Source: CAWEQO01 sp963811225 (lineage in GTDB: Bacteria; Chloroflexota; Anaerolineae; Anaerolineales; Anaerolineaceae). Taken from it: a DNA stretch of 64,000 nt. The translations under genes were made by a program, and so were the position numbers. Position 1 is the first letter of the stretch, and the number at the start of each line of letters is the position of its first letter. The stretch lies in assembly GCA_963811225.1 (NCBI GenBank), contig CAWEQO010000001.1, forward strand, positions 248,001-312,000, read 5' to 3'. Shown here in pieces: positions 17,051-26,500 of the stretch. The notes beneath the pieces were generated by a model. That model was not told the DNA's origin. It did no database searches and saw nothing but the letters and a program-made list of their open reading frames with translations.

Positions 17051-17983
17051 GTGAATATTGCGAAGGATGTAACCGAACTGGTTGGAAATACTCCCCTGGT
17101 GCGCCTGAACCACCTCTCCGAAGGCTGCCAGGCACAGGTTGTGGCAAAACTGGAATTCTATAACCCGGCAAGCAGCGTCAAGGATCGCATCGGCGTCGCC
17201 ATGATCGACGCTGCCGAAAAGGCCGGCAAAATCAAGCCGGACACGATCATCATCGAGCCCACCAGCGGCAACACCGGTATCGCCATTGCGATGGTGTGCG
17301 CCGCGCGGGGCTACAAGTGCGCCCTGACCATGCCCGACACCATGAGCCGCGAGCGGCGCATCCTCTTGCGGGCCTACGGCGCCGACCTGATACTAACGCC
17401 CGGCAGCGCCGGTATGAACGGCGCCATCAACAAAGCCAAGGAGCTGGCCGACGGCGACCCGCGCTACCTGATACTGCAGCAGTTCGAGAACCCGGCCAAC
17501 CCGGAGATCCACCGCAAGACCACCGCTGAAGAGATCTGGCGCGACACCGACGGCAAGGTCGATATCGTGGTGGCGGGGGTCGGCACGGGCGGCACGATCA
17601 CCGGCATCGGCGAGGTGCTCAAGAGCCGCAAAGACTCGGTCAAGATAGTGGCAGTTGAGCCAACCACATCGCCGGTACTATCTGGCGGCGAGAAGGGCCC
17701 TCATCCCATTCAAGGCATCGGGGCGGGCTTCATCCCGAAGGTGCTGAACACCGAAATTTACGATGAGGTGGTTCAAGTCAAAGCCGAGGACGCTTTCGAA
17801 ACAGCCCGGCAGATGGCGAAGCAAGAAGGGCTGCTGGTGGGTATTTCCTCGGGCGCAGCCACCTGGGCGGCCCTGCAGCTGTGCCGCCGTCCTGAAAATG
17901 CCGGTAAGTTGATTGTCGTCATCATCCCATCCAACGGCGAACGCTATCTCAGCACGCCGCTGTTTGCCGATCTGGCGGACTGA
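17051..17983 (+). CDS. cysK: Cysteine synthase (O-acetylserine sulfhydrylase)
   Basis: 310 residues. It joins O-acetylserine with sulfide to make cysteine. The PLP lysine is K44 in NPASSVKDRIG, the substrate loop is TSGNTG, and the phosphate-binding loop is GTGGTITG, all standard for CysK. The GTG at 17051 is chosen because GGAGG lies 5 nt before it; 33 codons further upstream in frame look non-coding. cysE follows on the same strand after a hairpin repeat, so both genes needed to turn serine and sulfide into cysteine are together. Confidence 0.95.
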   Translation: MNIAKDVTELVGNTPLVRLNHLSEGCQAQVVAKLEFYNPASSVKDRIGVAMIDAAEKAGKIKPDTIIIEPTSGNTGIAIAMVCAARGYKCALTMPDTMSRERRILLRAYGADLILTPGSAGMNGAINKAKELADGDPRYLILQQFENPANPEIHRKTTAEEIWRDTDGKVDIVVAGVGTGGTITGIGEVLKSRKDSVKIVAVEPTTSPVLSGGEKGPHPIQGIGAGFIPKVLNTEIYDEVVQVKAEDAFETARQMAKQEGLLVGISSGAATWAALQLCRRPENAGKLIVVIIPSNGERYLSTPLFADLAD

Positions 17984-18005
17984 AATATTGACACGCTCTC
18001 ATCAT

Positions 18006-18040
18006 GAGGTGGAACGCACTTTGGAAGTGTGCTCCACCTC
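18006..18040. repeat. AGGTGGA hairpin repeat, copy 2
   Basis: Arms GAGGTGGAACGCACTT and AAGTGTGCTCCACCTC with a 3-nt loop. It lies 22 bp after the cysK stop and 38 bp before the cysE start. It is the best-preserved of three copies. Confidence 0.75.
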
Positions 18041-18077
18041 GGATGGGGCGGGCAAAAGAAATTATTGAGGGAATCTG

Positions 18078-18836
18078 ATGAGTCTCATTCAAACGATGCG
18101 AGAGGATATACGGTCTGTTTTCGACCGCGATCCGGCCGCTCGCACGACAATCGAGGTGCTGACCGCTTACTCCGGCCTGCACGCCCTGTGGGGGCACCGG
18201 ATCGCGCACTGGCTGTGGATGCACAACCTCAAACTCTTGGGGCGCGTTGTCTCGCAGTTCATGCGTTTCATGACCGGGATTGAGATCCACCCGGGAGCTA
18301 CCATTGATAAAAACCTGTTCATCGACCACGGTATGGGCGTGGTGATCGGTGAAACCGCCGAGATCGGCAACAACGTCACGCTGTACCACCAGGTGACACT
18401 GGGCGGCGTCAGCATGGAGAAGGGCAAGCGCCACCCAACCATCGAGGACAACGTCGTGATCGGCGCGGGCGCCAAGGTACTCGGCGCGATTGTGGTCGGT
18501 GAGGGCAGCCGCATCGGCGCCAACGCCGTGGTTGTCAAAAATGTGCCGCCGAACTCGGTGGTAGTGGGTGTACCCGGGCAGGTCGTCATGCGCAGCCTCC
18601 CCAAAGAGCGGGTGGACCTGCACCACGACAATCTGCCGGATACCATCGGCGTCACGCTGGCGTCGGTCCTGTCACGACTGGATCACCTGGAGAAAAAGGT
18701 GGATCGCCACGAGCATCCCAAGCTGGCAGCGGTCGCGGAAGGCGGGCAGGATGGCCGCAATGGGAACGGGAAAGAGCCGCATTCACCGCATGCGCCGGAT
18801 CACGGCGTCTGGCGCGGCGAGGATTTTATGATCTAG
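18078..18836 (+). CDS. cysE: Serine O-acetyltransferase
   Basis: 252 residues. It acetylates serine, the first step of cysteine synthesis. An N-terminal helical part is followed by left-handed beta-helix hexapeptide repeats (about 72-180) with the active-site segment IDHGMGVVIGETAEIGNNV and HPTIEDNVVIGAGAKVLG. The C-terminal 60 residues form a poorly conserved His/Gly-rich tail. Such tails end in Ile in feedback-controlled enzymes and in CysK complexes; here the protein does end in MI, which permits that interaction but does not prove it. Follows cysK. Confidence 0.93.
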   Translation: MSLIQTMREDIRSVFDRDPAARTTIEVLTAYSGLHALWGHRIAHWLWMHNLKLLGRVVSQFMRFMTGIEIHPGATIDKNLFIDHGMGVVIGETAEIGNNVTLYHQVTLGGVSMEKGKRHPTIEDNVVIGAGAKVLGAIVVGEGSRIGANAVVVKNVPPNSVVVGVPGQVVMRSLPKERVDLHHDNLPDTIGVTLASVLSRLDHLEKKVDRHEHPKLAAVAEGGQDGRNGNGKEPHSPHAPDHGVWRGEDFMI

Positions 18837-18841
18837 GGGAA

Positions 18842-18916
18842 AGACAATCGCGATTAAGAGAGAAGAGAGCAGTCAAAGTTCCTGACTGCTCTCTTCTCTC
18901 TTAATCGCGATTGTCT
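18842..18916. terminator. Perfect 34-bp hairpin between convergent genes
   Basis: Arms 18842-18875 and 18883-18916 are perfect reverse complements with a 7-nt loop AAGTTCC. Located directly after cysE and directly before the end of the minus-strand LysM gene, so it can end both transcripts. The inner part of each arm is AG- or CT-rich. Confidence 0.8.
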
Positions 18917-18919
18917 CTT

Positions 18920-19522
18920 CTACGACTTCTTGAATGAGGATACCGCCACCAGCAGCAGACCGAATGCACATACGGCAATAATCCCAATCCCGACCGAGCG
19001 GCGGTTGATGGATTGAAACGCCTGTATCTGCGGGAAGAGCGGCTTTTCCGTCGCCGTGGGGGTGACGGTGGCCGTGCGGGTCGGGCGCGGCGTGCTGGTC
19101 GCCCTGCGGGTTGAGGTGGGTCGCGGCGTATGGGTGACGCTTGGTGTGGGGCTGACTTGGGTAGCCGAAGTCGGCGTGGGGGTCGCGCCGAGCTGGATGA
19201 CCAGCTTCTGCCCAACATAAACGATCGGGTTCTCGGGATCGAGGCCATTGAGGAGAGCGATTTCGCGGATGGTGGTGTCGTAGGCGATGGCGATGCTCCA
19301 CAAGGCTTGCCCGGACTGCACCTCATGGACGATCTTCCCGCTCGCGTCAGGCGTAGAAGTCACAACCGGAACGATCTCTTCCTGGGTGGGGTCCCCGGTG
19401 GGTTCCTGGAACAGGATCGGGGCGGGCTGTGGCTGCGCCTTTACCGGCGCGACTCCGGTCAGGCCGGAGACGAGCGCAACAACCAGTAAGCACAAGAGCA
19501 AAAGGATAGTTTGTCGAGTCAT
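18920..19522 (-). CDS. LysM-domain protein with C-terminal membrane anchor
   Basis: 200 residues. An N-terminal signal peptide (1-29, ending VKAQ) is followed by a LysM domain (about 64-110: HEVQSGQALWSIAIAYDTT, INGL-like and YVGQKLVI), a Thr/Pro/Arg stalk (about 112-160) and a membrane helix (about 173-194) with a Lys tail. LysM binds peptidoglycan glycans. The layout predicts a surface protein anchored in the membrane by its C-terminus. Its neighbour (CAP protein) has the same LysM-stalk-helix end. Confidence 0.88.
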   Translation of the reverse strand: MTRQTILLLLCLLVVALVSGLTGVAPVKAQPQPAPILFQEPTGDPTQEEIVPVVTSTPDASGKIVHEVQSGQALWSIAIAYDTTIREIALLNGLDPENPIVYVGQKLVIQLGATPTPTSATQVSPTPSVTHTPRPTSTRRATSTPRPTRTATVTPTATEKPLFPQIQAFQSINRRSVGIGIIAVCAFGLLLVAVSSFKKS

Positions 19523-19568
19523 CAGGTCGAATTATAACCCTAAAAAGCAGCCACGAAAAAAGACACAA

Positions 19569-19645
19569 GAAACCAAAAGCTGTCGGTATTTTGATGTTTA
19601 AAGAGAGCGCCGCTAAACATCCAGTTATCGACAGCTTTTGGTTTC
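19569..19645. terminator. Two-part hairpin after CAP gene
   Basis: The outer arms at 19569-19585 and 19629-19645 (17 bp, perfect, GAAACCAAAAGC) enclose a second stem GATGTTTA/TAAACATC (19593-19600, 19614-19621). Lies 10 bp after the CAP gene stop and before the LysM gene, both on the minus strand. Confidence 0.7.
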
Positions 19646-19655
19646 CTGCACGTTT

Positions 19656-20658
19656 CTAGGTCTGCCGAGCGGAGGAAGCGCGCGCCAGGAAGAAGTACAC
19701 CATTCCCAAGATCAAGCCCACGCCGAGGAAGACCGCCGCCATGACCGGGAAGCTGCCCCGACCACCGGTGTCGGTAATCGGCGCAGCCACAGCGGACTGG
19801 GTCTCGCTCGGCACAGGGGAAGGCTGCAGTGTGGGCGTATCGCTGGGCGCCGGGGTCGCAGAGGGCTGCGGTGTGTCCGTTGCCATAGGCGTCTCGGACG
19901 GCGCCAGGGTGGGCGTGGCCGTGTAATTCGGCTGGATCTTGAGCTTTTGCCCCACCCAGATGACCGGATTTTTGGAGTTCGAGATCGTTCAAGGCGATGA
20001 TGCTATCCATGCTGACATCGTACTTCTCCGCGAGCCCCCAAACCGAATCCCCCGACTGGACTTCGTACTCGATGGTCGCCACCTCCTCGGTTGGAGCGGC
20101 GGTTTTGGTGACCGTGGCCGTAACGGCCGGCGGGGTTACCGTCGCCGTCGTCTCAGCGGCCGCGGACTTTGTGGCCGTTGCAGGGGTCGCCATGCCCGGT
20201 TTAAGACCGGTCGAGCGCCCGGTGTTGATCACAATCAAAGAGTAATAAGCGTTGCCATCCGCTACCGATACCCCCGCGCCAATATAGCCCTGGGTATAGC
20301 CAATCATGGTGTGCATGTGCAGTTCGTCGCCCCACTTATCCTGAATGATGTCGTCGGTGGTCAGGTTGTAGCCGTAGGCGATGTTTTCGGTCATGCTGTG
20401 GTCGGCAGGAAAGCTGCCATCCGCTAGCTGATGGGTCATGGACTGGGTCGACGCCATGTAATCAGCGTGATCCTGGGCGAACTTCATCACCGCGGGGCCA
20501 ACCTGATACGGCACGAGGCCGTAGGAAGCCCGCACGGCATTGACGGCCACGATCAAGTCATTGGCGGTACTGTCGGCCTGAACTGGGCGCAGCGAAGACG
20601 ACAGAAGCGCCAGCAGGATGGTCAGCGCCGGGAGCAGGTGAAAAGCAAGCCGGCGCAT
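19656..20658 (-). CDS. Secreted CAP-domain and LysM protein, frameshifted
   Basis: About 333 residues in two frames. Order: signal peptide (1-27), CAP/SCP-PR1 domain (about 30-150, with HADYMASTQSMTHQ and GDELHMHTM), Thr/Ala linker, LysM (about 205-250), Thr/Pro stalk, and a C-terminal sequence PITDTGG followed by a hydrophobic stretch and a basic tail, which resembles a sortase sorting signal. The frame breaks near 19972 in a run of five A; with four A the LysM continues smoothly as LQNPVIWVGQKLKIQ, so I infer a sequence error. CAP proteins have varied roles, often in the envelope. ATG 20658 lies inside a strong hairpin. Confidence 0.78.
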
Positions 20659-20685
20659 CCGATGGTTCGCATCGGATGCGCCGGC
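20649..20685. terminator. Perfect 16-bp hairpin covering the CAP gene start codon
   Basis: GCCGGCGCATCCGATG (20649-20664) pairs with CATCGGATGCGCCGGC (20670-20685) around a 5-nt loop. It lies 33 bp after the CBS gene stop, where a terminator is expected, but it also contains the ATG (complement of 20656-20658) of the CAP gene on the same strand. It could limit translation of CAP from read-through transcripts. Confidence 0.65.
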
Positions 20686-20717
20686 CTGTTGCAAACTTCG
20701 TGAAGAGCGGAACTGCC

Positions 20718-21137
20718 TCACGTGATCCTTTCGCCAGGAGCGCGTCCCATTGCCTCCGCAGCGACCAAAAAATCTGTCGCCGAGATCATACCAATGACCA
20801 TTTCTTGATCGTCGATGACAGGTAGGTGGTGAATATTGTGCTTGCTCATGATCTGAGCGCATTCTTTTAAGGTGATATCCTGATGAATGGAAATCAGGGG
20901 GCTTGTCATGATATCTCGCACCCTGGTCTCAGATGGATTTTGCTCTTGAGCGACAATCTTGTCAGAAATATCCGTCGAGGTCAGGATGCCGTACTCTGGA
21001 TTCTCAGGGGTTTTCTTCGTGATCAGGCTGTTGATGTAGCGCCTGCGCATCAGCGCCAGCGCTTCCGACACGGTGGCGTCCGGTTCGATGAAAACGACCA
21101 GATCATTCATCCATTCGCGTACGCTGAAACGTATCAT
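20718..21137 (-). CDS. CBS-domain pair protein
   Basis: 139 residues formed by two CBS domains (about 7-62 and 75-133), with the typical repeats VSEALALMRRRYINSLIT and LKECAQIMSKHNIHHLPVID followed by GILTSTDI and GMISATDF. CBS pairs bind adenine nucleotides and sense energy state, usually as a regulatory part of an enzyme or channel. Here it stands alone with no catalytic partner nearby. Confidence 0.9.
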   Translation of the reverse strand: MIRFSVREWMNDLVVFIEPDATVSEALALMRRRYINSLITKKTPENPEYGILTSTDISDKIVAQEQNPSETRVRDIMTSPLISIHQDITLKECAQIMSKHNIHHLPVIDDQEMVIGMISATDFLVAAEAMGRAPGERIT

Positions 21138-21269
21138 AGTCCGTCCTTTCCTGATGGGGATTGAACCCTGCCAACGGGGTTGAAATCCTCTCTGTGGCCC
21201 CCGCCTCAGGGAGTGGTATTAAGAGTATAGCAGATTCACTTAAAAAGGCAAGCGCATGCGCCAAGACCC

Positions 21270-21502
21270 GTAGCGACAGGCATCCCTGCCTGTCGTAGAT
21301 TGTAAGAAGAGGTACGACGTAAAAAAGCAATCGTATCCGCAGAGCCACGTAGCGACAGGCATCCCTGCCTGTCGTGGATTGCAGAGAAGAGGTCCGACAG
21401 GCAGGGATGCCTGTCGCTACGGGGGAAAACGACCGTTTCCACTCACGCTGCCTGTCGTAGATTGCAAGAAGAAGTACGACAGGCAGGGATGCCTGTCGCT
21501 AC
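21270..21502. repeat. Cluster of GTAGCGACAGGCATC palindromic elements
   Basis: A 26-bp motif beginning GTAGCGACAGGCATCC occurs forward at 21270-21295 and 21349-21374, inverted at 21395-21420 and 21477-21502, and partially at 21448-21457. The pair 21349-21420 forms a full 72-bp element with 26-bp arms and a 20-bp centre. The others are truncated versions with a similar centre (TAGATTGCAAGAAGA). It fills most of the 375-bp gap between CBS and surE genes. No transposase is present; a REP or MITE-like element is likely. Confidence 0.8.
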
Positions 21503-21512
21503 GGATCGTAAA

Positions 21513-22277
21513 CTACCATTTCCACTCATGCAGGGTCGCCATCAACTCAAAGGCCGTCAAATCCAGCTGCACCGGTGTGATCGAGATGCAGCCGTCGTTC
21601 AGGGCGCCAAAGTCGGTGCCCGCTTCGATGACTCCGCTGGGTGGCTCACCGCCCAACCAGTAGTACGGCCGCCCCGAGGGGTCGACCCGCTTGCTCAGCG
21701 CATCCCGGTAGATGCGCAGGCCCTGGCGGGTGATGCACACAGGCCCCAGCTGCGGCTCCGGCAGGTTGGGCACGTTCACGTTCAGCACCACGTACGGCGG
21801 CAAGCCGCGCGCCAGCACCTGCTCCACCACCCGCCGCCCAACGTTGGCAGCCGGGACATAGTTGAACTGGTCAGGATCCGGCCCGCTGCCGTTCAGCGAG
21901 ACCGCGATCGAGGGGATCTTCCAGATGGCGCCTTCCATGGCCGCCGTAACCGTGCCGGAGTAGGTCAGGTCGTGTCCCAGGTTGGCGTACGAGTTGATGC
22001 CCGAGACGACAAAGTCGACCGGCTCATCCAGCAGCCCCAGCGCCACCATCGCCACGCAGTCTGAGGGCGAGCCGTCGGTGGTCAGGGCCGGCGAGCCGTC
22101 GGCCAGCTCGACCGGGCGCACCCGCAGCGGTCGATGCAGCGTCTTGACGTGCCCGGTTACCGACCAGTTGTGGTCGGGCGCTACTACGCTCACCTTGCCC
22201 AGAGGCCGCAAGGCCTGCGCCAGCGCCAGCAGTCCGGTCGCATTGACGCCATCATCGTTGGTTACCAGAATATGCAT
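21513..22277 (-). CDS. surE: 5'/3'-nucleotidase SurE
   Basis: 254 residues. SurE removes phosphate from nucleoside monophosphates and acts in stationary-phase survival. The metal site is intact: NDDG at residues 7-10, the Ser in NWSVTGH and the Asn in SGINSYANLG. Length matches the family. The gene is alone, with palindromic repeats just after its stop codon and adenosine deaminase about 65 nt upstream on the same strand; together they could serve nucleotide salvage (AMP to adenosine to inosine), which is inference. Confidence 0.95.
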   Translation of the reverse strand: MHILVTNDDGVNATGLLALAQALRPLGKVSVVAPDHNWSVTGHVKTLHRPLRVRPVELADGSPALTTDGSPSDCVAMVALGLLDEPVDFVVSGINSYANLGHDLTYSGTVTAAMEGAIWKIPSIAVSLNGSGPDPDQFNYVPAANVGRRVVEQVLARGLPPYVVLNVNVPNLPEPQLGPVCITRQGLRIYRDALSKRVDPSGRPYYWLGGEPPSGVIEAGTDFGALNDGCISITPVQLDLTAFELMATLHEWKW

Positions 22278-22341
22278 GAAAACTCCTTGGTCATTGATTT
22301 AAAATTTCTCGAATTCACCGGTACTGGCAGGCGCAGCCAGA

Positions 22342-23382
22342 TCACATTTCAAACTCCTGCCGCAGTTCCGCCACCAATTTCCGCTTGCGCTCCTCGTCCA
22401 GGTAGCTGGCATCCGCCGCCGCCAGGACGAGCCCCTGTAAGACTGCCATCGGAATGCCAAGCGCCTGGCGTGCCGCCCGGAACTCATCGCTCAAGCGGAT
22501 GCGCTGCATGCCTGGGTCGTCGCTGTTGAGCGTTACGTTGAGACCCGCCGCCAGCATCGCCCTGACCGGGTGGTCCTCCAGCGCCGCTACCACCCCCGTC
22601 TGCACGTTGCTGGTCAGGCACACCTCGAACGGCACGCCGCGCTCGCGCGCCAGGGCCACCACCCGCGCATCCTCCAAGACCCGCACCCCATGCCCGATCC
22701 GTGCCGCCTCCAGCTCCTCGATCGCCTGGCGCACGTTCTCCGGCCCGGCCCACTCCCCGGCATGAACGCCGATTTTGAACCCACTCTGACGGGCCTCACG
22801 GAACAGTCCCAAGAATGGCCCGGCGGGGAAACTGACCTCATCCCCGGCCAGGTCGATGGCCGCGATGCCCCTGTCACGGCGCTCGATCGCCGCGCCCACC
22901 ACCGTCTCAGCCACCTCCAAAGGATCGTGACGGTTGACCGATGCGATCAGGTTGGTAAGGATGCCCTGCTCCCGCCCGGCCCGCTCGACACTCTCCACTA
23001 CCCAGTCCATCACCTCCCCCATAACAAAACCGCGCGTGTGTGCCAGCGAGCTGGGCGTGAAGCGCAGCTCCAGCAGGCGCACGCCATCGGCGGCAGCGTC
23101 CTCAACCGCCTCATACGCCAGGCGGGCAATGGTCTCGGGGGAATTGTAGAATGGCCGCTGGTACTTGAACTTCTCCAGGAAGTTCGTCACGGTTAGCGGG
23201 TCATCCACCTGCACCTGCACCAGCCGTCCCAGGTCGCCGCCCGGCAGCGGGATGCCATGTATGCGGGCTAGCTCCAGCAAGGTCTCCAGGCGCAGCGAGC
23301 CCTCCAGGTGGCGGTGCAGGTCCACCTTGGGCATGCGCACGAATTCGTCGTTTTGGGGTTGATTATCGTACCAATAGGTCAT
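22342..23382 (-). CDS. add: Adenosine deaminase
   Basis: About 346 residues. It converts adenosine to inosine in purine salvage. The zinc ligands HRH (residues 23 and 25), the GVHAGEW motif with catalytic Glu, GHGVRVLED and NSDDPGM are all present. The ATG at 23382 follows AGGAGC; 37 further in-frame codons upstream encode a pseudo-signal sequence overlapping a hairpin and are excluded. Same strand as surE. A related aminodeoxyfutalosine or adenine deaminase role is possible, as these families are hard to separate by motif. Confidence 0.88.
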   Translation of the reverse strand: MTYWYDNQPQNDEFVRMPKVDLHRHLEGSLRLETLLELARIHGIPLPGGDLGRLVQVQVDDPLTVTNFLEKFKYQRPFYNSPETIARLAYEAVEDAAADGVRLLELRFTPSSLAHTRGFVMGEVMDWVVESVERAGREQGILTNLIASVNRHDPLEVAETVVGAAIERRDRGIAAIDLAGDEVSFPAGPFLGLFREARQSGFKIGVHAGEWAGPENVRQAIEELEAARIGHGVRVLEDARVVALARERGVPFEVCLTSNVQTGVVAALEDHPVRAMLAAGLNVTLNSDDPGMQRIRLSDEFRAARQALGIPMAVLQGLVLAAADASYLDEERKRKLVAELRQEFEM

Positions 23383-23464
23383 GCGAGCTCCTGATTGAGA
23401 TTGGGTAATTATAAAGGAAAGCGCAAGAAAGAGAGCGAAGGACAGCTTCGAAAGCCTCTTAAGG

Positions 23465-23492
23465 TGAGGCGCACCCTGGTGGGTGCGCCTCA
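23465..23492. terminator. Hairpin between nuclease gene and adenosine deaminase
   Basis: TGAGGCGCACCC (23465-23476) pairs with GGGTGCGCCTCA (23481-23492) around TGGT. It lies on the far side of the second hairpin (23550-23581), upstream of the adenosine deaminase start. Confidence 0.55.
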
Positions 23493-23549
23493 TCTGCTTT
23501 GGTCTTGAACCGGATCTGTGGGGATGGACCCGGTTGCCTAGGGAAGATG

Positions 23550-23581
23550 CGTTGGGCGCAGCGACTAAGCTGCGCCCAACG
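23550..23581 (-). terminator. Hairpin after nuclease gene
   Basis: CGTTGGGCGCAG (23550-23561) pairs with CTGCGCCCAACG (23570-23581) around an 8-nt loop, 12 bp after the stop of the nuclease gene on the minus strand. Confidence 0.7.
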
Positions 23582-23592
23582 ATACATTGTCA

Positions 23593-26500
23593 CTATTTGA
23601 AGTAGAACAGGGCCTGATGGACCGAACCGTCATCGAGGATCATCGTGAAGAGGCGAGTGGTGCCCTTCCAGCTCTTTTGGGTCTGCCACCCATAATTGTA
23701 GGTATCGGTGTCGGCATTGTAGCTCAGCCCTCGCTTGCCGGGCAGCTTGGTCATTGCTGAATCGCCCATCGGCTCGAGCGTATCGGGATCGACCCTTACC
23801 GAAACCGGATATCCGCTGGCAAAGATAGCCTTCCCATAATACCCGGTCAGGCTGAACTTCATCGGTACGGTACTGCCGGCTTTGACTTCATTGACGACCG
23901 GCATGTTTTCGACCGGCGGGAAGAAGCCTTCAAACCGATATGGAATTTGCAAGCCGATCACCACCGGATCGTGGTCCGAAGCGCGGTAGGGTGTCGGAGC
24001 GTATAACGCGTCCTGGGCCGAGGCCTTGAAGGTCATGTCGTAATCGAGGATATCAGGCTCATCAGCGTTGTTATGCCAGATGGTCACGCCGGTTATCTGA
24101 GGATCCAGGTTTGCGCTGGCCAGGGCATGGTCGAGGTAGCCGATCTGCCCATCGAAGACGTAGGAATAGGCATCCTCGCCGAGGAACTGGAAGATCGTGT
24201 CGGTGTAGTCGTCGGCGGTGCCGGGCATGCCATCCGGTCCGGCCTTGATGGCGTCAATCGGATCTTCCTTGTCGTACGAGTTCAGATCGCCGATGATCAG
24301 GTAATCGGCGTCGCCGCTGTTGGTCGGGTCGCTAGCCAGCCAGTCGACCAGGGCTTGCGCTGCCAGAGTGCGGGTGATGTTGCAGTTGCCCGCGCCGTCG
24401 CCCAGGTCCGGGTCGCCGACGTCGTTGCAGTCGGAACCCTTCGATTTCAGGTGGTTCACGGCAACGGTAAAGAGGCCGCCGGTCTGGTTGTTCTGGAAGG
24501 TCTGGGCCAGGGCGGGCCGGTTCTTGTCATCCAGGAAGCGCGGATCGACCGTGCTGTCCAGGACGGCATAGCTGCCGTATGGGGTCACAGTGGCCGAGTT
24601 GAAAATGATCGCCACCTTGATCGCATCCGTGCCGATGTAGCCGGTGTCGATGTAGTCGTACGTATCCACGCCAAGGGCTTCATTCAACCCCGCTACTAGA
24701 TCGGCGGTCGAGGCGCCTCGTCGTTTTGGATTTCCATCAAGCCGAATACATCCGCCTGGATGGTGGACAGTTCAGCAACGATCTTGGCGCGCTGGCGGAC
24801 AAGTTCTTCTTCAGTGTCTGCGCCGCGGCATTCCATGACTCCAGATGGGACCGCAGAACCGGGCGCCGCAGTATCAAGGTCCGTGAAGTAGTTCAGTACG
24901 TTGGCCGAAGCCACCTTGGTATTGCCGCCAACTGGGTCCGGTTGAGCCGGACGCGGGTTCTCGACGGTATAGTCGGCGCCCTGAATAGGCTGGATGCGGT
25001 ACAGGTCAAAGCTGTAATCCATCACACCGGTCACATTGGCAACCGTGTCGCCGCCGCGGAAGCGGTTGCTCAGGGTAAACTCCGCCCCATCCGGATGGAT
25101 GGCCGGGTCCGGGTTCTGGGCAGAGCGCCCGTCATCCAAGCGTGATCGAATTGAGCAGGTAATCCTGCATGGCCTGCAGCGCCTCAGGCGAGCCGGGATC
25201 AAACTCGGCCGTGGGTGTCAGATGCCGCTCGGAGGTCAGCACAATCTCGCCGTAGCGATCGTAGTTGAAATATTCAGAGATGACCAGCTCCTGCGGGAAG
25301 GTGACCAGCATGCCTTCGTAGGCTTCCAGGTTATCCTTGTCCATCACTGGTAAGACAATTCGGTCGGCGCCACACTGCCGTCGGTTCCGCAGACCCACAC
25401 CTGGCTGGCGCTGATCTCGGTCAGGCCGTTGTATTCGAGACGCTACCGCGCACGCGCACGGTGTCACCATTTTCGACATCCATCGCGCTGGGGGCATATA
25501 CGAACACGCCATCGGAGGTGGCCGGATTGCCGTCGCCGGTGGGATCCTGGACGTTGAAACCGTTCAGGTCGCCATTGTCAGGCGAAGCGTTATTCTGGAA
25601 ATCACCTACCACGACGCCTTCAATCGCCACATTCATCGCCCTACCAACGGGCTGGCTGTGCCGTTCCCTGCACTTCATAAATAGGCGTGAAGGGATCGCT
25701 GCAGGCTTCCGGCGGGGCAACATAGATTTCATTCGGCTCGCCGGGAGTGTTACACAGCCTCGCCTAAAGTAATGTTCCGGCAAACCCAGAGATACCGGCC
25801 AGGTCAAAATCGTTGCGGACCCAGTCGGCATGCGGCATCGGTATCCTTGCCGTCCGGGTAGCGAGAAGCGCCGCCGGGAGAAAATAGCGAAGCCCATCGT
25901 AATGAATCGCCTAGAACAGGCATGCCATAGGTCACGATCACTTGCGCCACCATCATTGACGGCCACAGCATCGACAACAGCGTCCCACGGGGTGGCGTCG
26001 AACGTGCCGTCGTCGTTGGTGTCCAGGTCGTCCCCTAAAGCGCCGGTGAAATTCTTCACCAGCAGCAGGGAGATAGTGCCGTTCTCTAAAGCACCTGCCG
26101 GGAGGCTCGCCAGATACAAACGGTTAGCATCCGTGGTTCCGAGTGAGATGACTTCGTCCACGGTTCCCGTATTAGTACCTGAAAAATCGCCTTCAATCTC
26201 AAGTACAGTGTAAGCGGAATAATCGGTGTTGGCGTCACCAAAAATTTCAACGTACTCCACGTCTGTGCTGGTAGTGCTGGCCGAGAACTCGTTGATCACC
26301 GGTTCGGCGGGGCCAGTGCTGCCACCGCAGGAAGCGGTGTGCGATCCTAAGCCGTCAAAGGTGTTGGTGGCATAGCCGTCCCACTGGACAGCGGGGTCGA
26401 AGGCATCGCTGCCGTCCGGGTCACCCGCGCAGATGTCCACCTTGCGGCGCAAGGTATTGTCAGCAGTGCTGGTCAGGCCCGAGCCCCACTCACTGCCGGG

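Noticed and set aside
21270..21502. Possible CRISPR array (repeated 26-bp units with 20-25 bp between)
   Set aside because: Units are in both orientations, spacers resemble each other (TAGATTGCAAGAAGA), there are too few copies, and no cas gene is near.
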